Source of the DNA: Neocallimastix lanati (nom. inval.)
Lineage: Eukaryota; Neocallimastigomycota; Neocallimastigomycetes; Neocallimastigales; Neocallimastigaceae
NCBI GenBank assembly: GCA_016946835.1
Contig: JACVTC010000110.1
Coordinates: 1-64,000, forward strand
DNA: 64,000 nucleotides
Reading direction: 5' to 3'
Shown here: positions 58,068 through 64,000 of the stretch, one piece after another
How positions within the stretch are numbered: position 1 is the stretch's first letter
How the letters are laid out: every line of letters starts with the position of its first letter
Position numbers and translations under genes: made by a program
The notes under the pieces: model-generated
Told to the model about the DNA's origin: nothing
Databases searched by the model: none
The model's input: the letters and a program-made list of their open reading frames with translations, nothing else

Positions 58068-58225
58068 TTAATAATATTATTAAAGTTATTTTATTAATAT
58101 TTTTATTAAGTTATAATTTTATTTTAGTGATTACATGAGTTATTTATAGAAAAATATTAAGAATATTATTGGATGATTATAAGCATTATTAACAAGTTTT
58201 CACATACTAATTTTGACATGTGACA

Positions 58226-58235
58226 CTCCCCTTCA
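58226..58235 (-). promoter_or_regulatory. Polypurine tract of the copia element; 3' LTR begins at 58225
   Basis: Minus strand TGAAGGGGAG is followed by TGTCACATGTC, a plausible LTR start. The far LTR border on the left could not be fixed. Confidence 0.6.
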
Positions 58236-58287
58236 AATCTAACTCTTGACAGATTCAAGAGTGAGATTTGTTTAATTTATGTCCGAA

Positions 58288-61200
58288 TCATATTTTGGTA
58301 ATAATGGAATTTCTGAAATTATCCATCACTGTATTGTTTAGATACTTAGTAAATCCATCGGCAATATTATCGTTAGATTTAATATATTTTAGTTTGATTT
58401 TGTTATCCTTAATGAGGCTTCGGATATGATGGTATTTGATATCTATGTGTTTTGATCTTTTATTAATTGATTGGTTTTGACAATTATATATTGCAGCCTT
58501 ATTATCCACATGTATTATAACGTAGTTCATATTAATATTCAGTTCATTTAATATATTTAGATACCATAGACTATGTTTGGCACAGTCACTAATGCTGTTG
58601 TACTCTGATTCTGCAGTGGAAGTTGCTACAACGTTTTGCAGTTTTGAGTACCAACTAGTTGGCGATTCACCTATCATGAAAATAAAACCTGAAGTAGATT
58701 TTCTTGTAATTTCATCACCTGCATAGTCTGCGTCAACGAAAATTCTTAAATTTCTGTCTTTTGAAAATTTGATTCCATAATTTTCGGTGGTCTTGAGGTA
58801 CCTAAATATCTTCTTCACGTTAAACCAATCTTCCAATGTCGGGTTATTGTTCTTCCTTGCTGCTCTACTCACTGAGAACATAATGTCGGGCTTGGTAGAC
58901 ACTGCTAAATATAGAAGATTACCTATAGCGCTTCGATATTTTGTTTCATTAAAACTTTTACTTCTTAAATTAGTATCTTCAACGGGTTTTGTGTTTCGTG
59001 TCGGATTGCATCTTGTTAAGTTATATTTCTTAAGTAGTTTGTTTAAGTATCCCCTCTGATGTAAGATGTAACCATTGCTTACTTTTTCAAATTTTATTCC
59101 AATGACGAAATCAACTTCTCCTATATCTTTGATTTTATATTTTTCTTTTATTTGATCCTTAACGAATAATACATCCTTGTCTTTACCTACAATTAAGATA
59201 TCATCAACGTATACAGTGATGATGCATATTATTTCCTTTGTTTCGTTTTCCTTTATATAGATACAAGGTTCACTGACAAGTCTTCTGAAATTCATATCTA
59301 GGAGACTATTGTTTAACTCATCGTTCCATTGGCGGCCTGCTTGTTTCAAGCCGTAGAGAGCTTTCTTTAGTTTCCAATAACCTTGGTTTGAACCATTGTT
59401 GTATCCCTCTGGTGGTTTTATGTAAATATCTTCTGTGAGTTTGGCATTTAGGTACGCAGCATTTATATCGATTTGCATAATTTTGAAATTTCTTTGAACC
59501 GCTATTGCTACGATAATACGTAAAGAATCTAATTTTAGTGTTGGGGAGAATGTGTAGAGGTAGTCGATTCCGAAACGTTGTGAAAACCCTCTAGCAACCA
59601 ACCTAGCTTTACGTTTTGTGATCTTGCCGTTTTCGTCATGTTTGTATTTGAATACCCATTTGCATGATACGAGATTTGTGCCTTTAGGTATATGTTCTAC
59701 TACTTCGAATACGTTCATTTGATTCATATTATTTATTTCTTCCTTTATTGCATTTAACCATTCATGTTTATCTGGTAAATTGAAGATATCCTTATATGTT
59801 TGTGGTTCTCTTAGATGTGAATCTAAGGAGAGTTTTGATTTATTATGTATCTTTCTAAATTTATGTATTGGATTTATGAATTCATCTTTTTCATCTCTCT
59901 TGTTGTACTTATTTATGTTATTTATTGATGCATGATTTTTAATTAAATCTGGTTTACTGTTGGTTTGGATTATTTGTTTGTCGTTATCATTGATTTTATT
60001 TGAAAGGTTTGTATCATTATTTATGTTTATGAAATTGTCATGAAATAATCTATTCGAAGGGTTAATTAATTTATCGAAATAATCACTCCCCCTGATTTCG
60101 GAGTGTGGTATAAAATTTGAAAATTCGTAAGGGACTCTAGATCGGAGATTAGCATTACCAGGGTTTTGTTCGAAAAATTCGACTGCTCTGGAAAGGATGA
60201 TTTGATTTGTATTTATATTTAGTATTTTGTAAGAGGACGAATAAGGATGATAACCGAGGAAGATGCCAGGAAGGGCATTATTTTCAAATTTATTTCTTAA
60301 GGACTTGGGAACGTAGAAGAATACTCTACAACCGAAAACCTTAAAATGTGAGTAGTCTACATCCTTATTGAAAAGGATCTTGAAGGGTATTTTATTATTG
60401 ATTCCAGAATGTGGGAGTCTATTGTGGATGTAGTTGGCTGTGTCGACGGCATACTCCCAGAATTGGTGGCATAATTTAGTGTCGTTGAGAAGTGCTTTGG
60501 CGGATGAAATAAGAATTCCGTTTAGTCTCTCAGCGCGGCCGTTCTGCTGGGGGTTATGAGGAACAGTGAATTGATGAATGATGCCTTTAGATAGACAGAA
60601 TGAGTTAATATTACAGTTGTTGAATTCTTTACCGTTGTCAGAGCGTATATGCTTAATTGGTTTGTTGTAAATATTATAAATTTCATTGGTTCAAATGTGG
60701 AATTTGTTGAAAGTATCATTCTTGCCTTCTAAGAAGTACACCCAGCCGAAACGTGAATAGTCATCCAAAATTGTAAGAAAATATTTGTTTCCATGAAGCG
60801 ATTCTTGTACAGGACCTACGATATCTAAATGAACTAATTCAAAGATAGAGGTGGTTTTATTTGCTGATTTTCTGAAAGGAAGGTTTTTCATTTTTGAATT
60901 GGAGCATATTGGACATTTAGTTTTGATGTTTATTTTTAATAGGTGGTGTTTTATGTTGTTTATGTTGAAGTGGCCCAACCGTCTATGCCAAAGATTAATT
61001 TTATCAATTTTAGTAATATTGAGTAGATTTTGAAAATGAATTTTGTTTTCATATTTGCGTTTGAAGTTTAATGGAGCATTCGATAACCATACAGGGTAGA
61101 TACCTTGACTGTCTGATTTTGTACTCATAATGCGGTTACCGTGGTGATCGTAAATGATGACGAAGGAATTGTTATTGTTGTTGGAGAAAATGATTTTATA

Positions 61201-61941
61201 ATGATCTTTGGTTAGCTTATTGATTGAAATGATATTTTTGGTGACCTTTGGAACAAAATAAACGTCTTTTAATAGTATTTTGTTATTGTTAATGAACCCT
61301 AGGAAATCTCATTTATAAGTTGATTTAATAACTTTACCATTTGGTAACGCTATATTTTCAGAGCATTTTTCAATATTCACTAACAGGTTTGGTAAGTTAG
61401 AGATGTGTACTGATGAACCAGAATCAAGGATCCAGGAAGATATATTATTATTATAAAGTTTGGGGTTATTAGAATTCTTATGGATCATGTTGTGCTCTTG
61501 TGGCACGTTTGTGACACATCCTACGAAGATGCCATCCTCAGAATTGTAATTCTTCGAGAAGTCGTCTGATAGAGCAGTATGATTATCCTGATTCTTAACA
61601 AAATTTATTTGTTTATTAATATTTTTGTTGTAATTTTTGTGCTTATTAAATTTTAATTTAGGATTGCTATGATGTTTAGGTTTAATTTTGTTGTTCTTCT
61701 TATTAATATAAGATTTGCTATTTTTGTTTATTCTATGACATTCCTTTGCATAATGGCCGAATCTTCCACAATGATAACATTTTCCATTTCTATATATCCT
61801 AGTTTTATTTTGGAGCTTTCAGGGGTTATCAGGTTTTGGTTGTTTAGCAGTTAGAAAAATGGGTTTAGGTTCAACTTCAAGTTTCATTGATTCTTTCATG
61901 TTTGAGAATACGATATCAGGTAATACGTTTTTTACGTATTC
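58288..61941 (-). pseudogene. Ty1/copia gag-pol polyprotein, one frame with three TGA codons, truncated in gag
   Basis: A single frame runs from the gag break at 61941 to the stop at 58288 (about 1,218 codons). In order: end of gag, CCHC zinc knuckle (CYHCGRFGHYAKEC), protease (WILDSGSSVHISN), pre-integrase His/Cys finger (LWHRRLGHFN...KCPICSN), integrase Asp-Asp-Glu (LDIVG; RSDNGKEF; NGRAERLNG), RT (QIDINAAYLNA; YVDD at 59211-59200), and RNase H (FVDADYAG; STAESEY; VDNKAA). The visible catalytic residues are intact. Only three codons break it: TGA at 61821-61819, 61311-61309 and 60693-60691. Each could derive from CGA. The N-terminal half of gag is cut off by the opposite-strand LTR element at 61942. 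The gene order protease-integrase-RT identifies Ty1/copia. Confidence 0.9.
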
Positions 61942-62177
61942 TGTTAAAATATAAATATTGAAGTTTTGTATATATATAATATTAAGGAGTTTTGTAATAT
62001 ATTTTAATATATATTTTCAAGTATAAGACCAATAATATATTTGTGTAACCTTAATAAAATAACTATAAATATTTTATAATATTAATCTCTTCAACAATAA
62101 CTCCTTTTAATAAAATAGACGAAATTAGATTCTCACATTTTTAAAACATAATCAAAGGAGATTTCTTATATTTAACA
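61942..62177 (+). repeat. 5' LTR (236 bp) of a nested + strand LTR element
   Basis: It starts TGTTAAA directly after copia gag sequence and ends TTTAACA (perfect 7-bp inverted ends), followed without spacer by the primer-binding site. It contains TATA-like boxes (GTATAAG, CTATAAAT). Sequence differs from the 217-bp LTR at 37787, so it is another family. The partner LTR must lie beyond the right edge; the left target duplication candidate is TATTC (61937-61941). Confidence 0.75.
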
Positions 62178-62191
62178 GATTAAGAGTCTCA
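62178..62191 (+). promoter_or_regulatory. Primer-binding site of the nested LTR element, complementary to tRNA-Lys(CUU)
   Basis: GATTAAGAGTCTCA, the same 14 nt as at 31779 (-) and 41401 (-), abuts the LTR end TTTAACA. Confidence 0.8.
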
Positions 62192-63223
62192 ATCTCACCA
62201 AATTGAGCGAAAAAGCTAAGTTAAGTAAAATAATAAATAATATTACTTATAATATTTATAATATTATTAATCTCTATTTTATTTTAAATATATAATATTA
62301 AAATTATAATAAATTAACATTCAATTTTAAAATTATAATAAATTATCATTCAATAATAAAATAAACAAAAATAAACTTCTTTAAATAAACAAAAATAAAT
62401 TTCTTAAAATAAATAAACTCTTTATCTAATAAATAAATTCAAATGAAATATATAATTCTTATATTAATATAAGTATTAATTGTGTTCTTTTTAAAATTCA
62501 TAATTTTGAAATGCATTATTAATATAAAATAAAATGAAGTAAATATTTTTAAAAAAAAAAAATATAAATAAATAAATAATTATAATAAATAAAAATAAAA
62601 AGAGATATATAAATAAATCTTTATATTAAGAATAATCTAAAATTTAAATTAAATATTTTATTAAGAAATAATATAAAAAAAAAAAAAAAAAAAAATAAAT
62701 AAAATACAATCAATCTTCCCATTATACAATAAATAAATTAACTAATAATTAATTAAATATATTTAAATAAAAATTATTAATGTTGTCATTTAAAAATAAA
62801 TTAAATGAGAATAGTCAACTAATAACTATTTGTAAAATGAATAAAAATAAATGATAGTTAAATAGTGTTATTAAGTTGAAAATAGTAATAAATCAATAGT
62901 CAACCATTTTAGGTTGAAAATAATTGTATAATAAGATGAAATAATAAATTATGTTATAATATGTTAAGTTGAAAATATACAATTTAATAGTCAACTAACA
63001 TATTTATAAAACAAAAAAGGTCTTAATAGTCAACTAAATAATTAAGTTGAAAATATTACGATAATATTATTTAATTAAAATATTGTATTAATGGGAAAGA
63101 TATAATTAATAATTAAAAGAAAATTAGCAATAAAATAAATCAAGATTTAAAAAAAATTAAGATAAAAAATAAAAACTATATACAAAATATTTACTTCATA
63201 AATTAATATATGACTTAATTTAA
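62192..63223. other. Leader region of the nested LTR element, no gag seen
   Basis: AT-rich, without a gag-like frame. Between 62810 and 63060 the motifs AGTCAACTAA and AAGTTGAAAAT alternate about four times each, a pattern that may be a structured or protein-bound region. Confidence 0.5.
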
Positions 63224-63430
63224 ATTCCTTTAAGTATTATAGTGATTTTATGTATTGTCATTATCATTAATCAAATATTTAGAACCATTGGCTTCAATTT
63301 TCCAACCAATGTAGCAGGAATACTTATCGTGAGTGTGATTATTATTATTGGAAAGAGAAACTTAAAGAAGTCTATTATGGTCTCCATTTTAAAATGGATT
63401 AATCCTGTGGTTGAATTTATTATGAATTGA
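63224..63430 (+). pseudogene. LrgA-like membrane protein fragment
   Basis: A frame with no ATG (only a GTG at 63242) encodes two hydrophobic segments around FNFPTNVAGILIVSVIIIIG, then KRNLKKSIMVSILKWINPVV. The Phe-Pro-x-x-Val-Ala-Gly turn between two membrane helices and the following Trp-Ile-Asn resemble the N-terminal LrgA/CidA-type part of fungal and plant LrgAB-like membrane proteins. It stops at TGA 63428 and is followed by an A run (63441-63455). It is at best an exon or gene fragment, inside the nested LTR element if that element reaches this far. Confidence 0.35.
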
Positions 63431-63626
63431 ATGGTATACAAAAAAAAAAAAAAAACAAGGCCACAGTGATAAACGAAATGGAAAAGGAAATAGATATTAA
63501 AATAATTCTAATACTACCACTACTACTACTACTACTAACACTAATTGTAATAATAGTATATTGAAACAAATATAAAGGATAAAATAACATAAATTAAATA
63601 AGTACTAATTTATATAATAATTATAA

Positions 63627-64000
63627 TTTAAATCAAAGTTCAACTTCAAAATTAGACAAACAAACAATTTTAAATTTAATCAAAATGCAAACCACTTACA
63701 GAATCAATTATGGCTTCGTTCTCATTGTAGGACGGATCCAAATAACGTCGATCATGTACAATTCCCATTTGAAACTGAAAATGCAAAAAAATTAATACAA
63801 CAAAAGATCTTAGATAATGTGATCATCGCTCAAAAGATCAAAGAACAAAATCAAGAATTAGCTCATTTTTTTTGCAAATATTGATGAAAAAAAAGAAAAA
63901 TAAATGAAGAATTAGAAAACAAGAACAATGTTTTGCTTTCTCCAATTGATTTAGATTTAATATCCAATAATTCAAGTAATTTATTATTAAAAAATAGTAT
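63627..64000 (+). pseudogene. Coding fragment with homopolymer breaks, runs off right edge
   Basis: The frame is open 63627-63881, with FNQNANHLQNQLWLRSHCRT and NAKKLIQQKILDNVIIAQKI. Two TGA codons follow a T8 run (63866-63873). Coherent protein resumes in the same frame after an A-rich run (INEELENKNNVLLSPIDLDL) and continues to the edge. The two one-base length changes in homopolymers could be sequencing errors. No ATG, and no family recognised; the sequence looks helical. Confidence 0.35.

Noticed and set aside
58288-61941. UGA reassigned to an amino acid (explaining three in-frame TGA codons)
   Set aside because: Several genes in the window, including the giant secreted-protein gene, end with TGA in the proper place.
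1-64000. CRISPR arrays, bacterial operons, rRNA genes
   Set aside because: The tandem repeats lack unique spacers of regular length. Poly(A)-rich spacers, a likely spliceosomal intron, signal peptides and LTR elements indicate a eukaryote. No rRNA-like conserved block was seen.

Overview
The window is extremely A+T-rich eukaryotic DNA: few genes, long non-coding spacers full of poly(A)/poly(T), AAT, AAAAT and other low-complexity tracts, and many repeats and transposon remains. Divergent ankyrin-type proteins, Asn tracts, Kex2-like dibasic sites in secreted proteins, FLYWCH/MULE and Ty1/copia elements, and an LrgA-like fragment of fungal type fit a very AT-rich early-diverging fungus. My best guess is an anaerobic gut fungus (Neocallimastigomycota). 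This is inference; a Dictyostelium-like genome has similar base composition, so only a database search can settle it.

Left part (1-13 kb), all on the + strand: the 3' end of an unknown gene; a giant secreted-protein gene (594-6963) whose sequence contains two diverged copies of one ~500-residue module; a second secreted gene (7760-12243, one frame break) with long Ser/Thr-rich alternating stretches and bulb-type-lectin-like repeats, possibly a pore-forming or adhesive protein; and, directly behind it, a decayed paralogous fragment (12233-13049) ending in a perfect 44-bp palindrome.

Middle-left (13-33 kb): AT-rich spacer; two tail-to-tail ankyrin-like paralogues (16504-17511 +, 20276-21424 -) around a six-copy ~285-bp satellite; two GC-richer islands with A-rich tails; a copia RT/RNase H remnant; a broken secreted-protein gene (28.9-30.3 kb, -); and a copia gag remnant with its primer-binding site.

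Mobile cluster (33.9-45.8 kb): a complete MULE (33880-37559) with TIRs and 9-bp target duplication, carrying a FLYWCH-MULE transposase gene broken by three stops and itself hit by a GC-richer 535-bp insertion; a complete young LTR element (37787-41631) with identical 217-bp LTRs, 5-bp target duplication, PBS and polypurine tract, but no gag-pol and instead one 203-residue non-retroviral ORF; a second, more decayed MULE transposase; two short MITE-like elements; and a 34-bp-arm hairpin.

Right part (46-64 kb): an ankyrin-repeat gene with one likely intron (46323-47756); an ankyrin pseudogene; a 644-codon EF-hand protein with C-terminal 18-residue repeats (51455-53389, -); a nearly whole copia polyprotein on the - strand (58288-61941) in a single frame broken only by three TGA codons, and cut inside gag by an opposite-strand LTR element (from 61942). 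The visible part of that element also lacks gag-pol and holds an LrgA-like membrane fragment and another broken coding stretch.

Three LTR/gag loci share one 14-nt primer-binding site complementary to the anticodon arm of tRNA-Lys(CUU), the pattern expected for 5'-half-tRNA priming as in Drosophila copia. The most interesting reading is a set of copia-type LTR elements in which host-like ORFs replace gag-pol and which autonomous copia relatives may mobilise.
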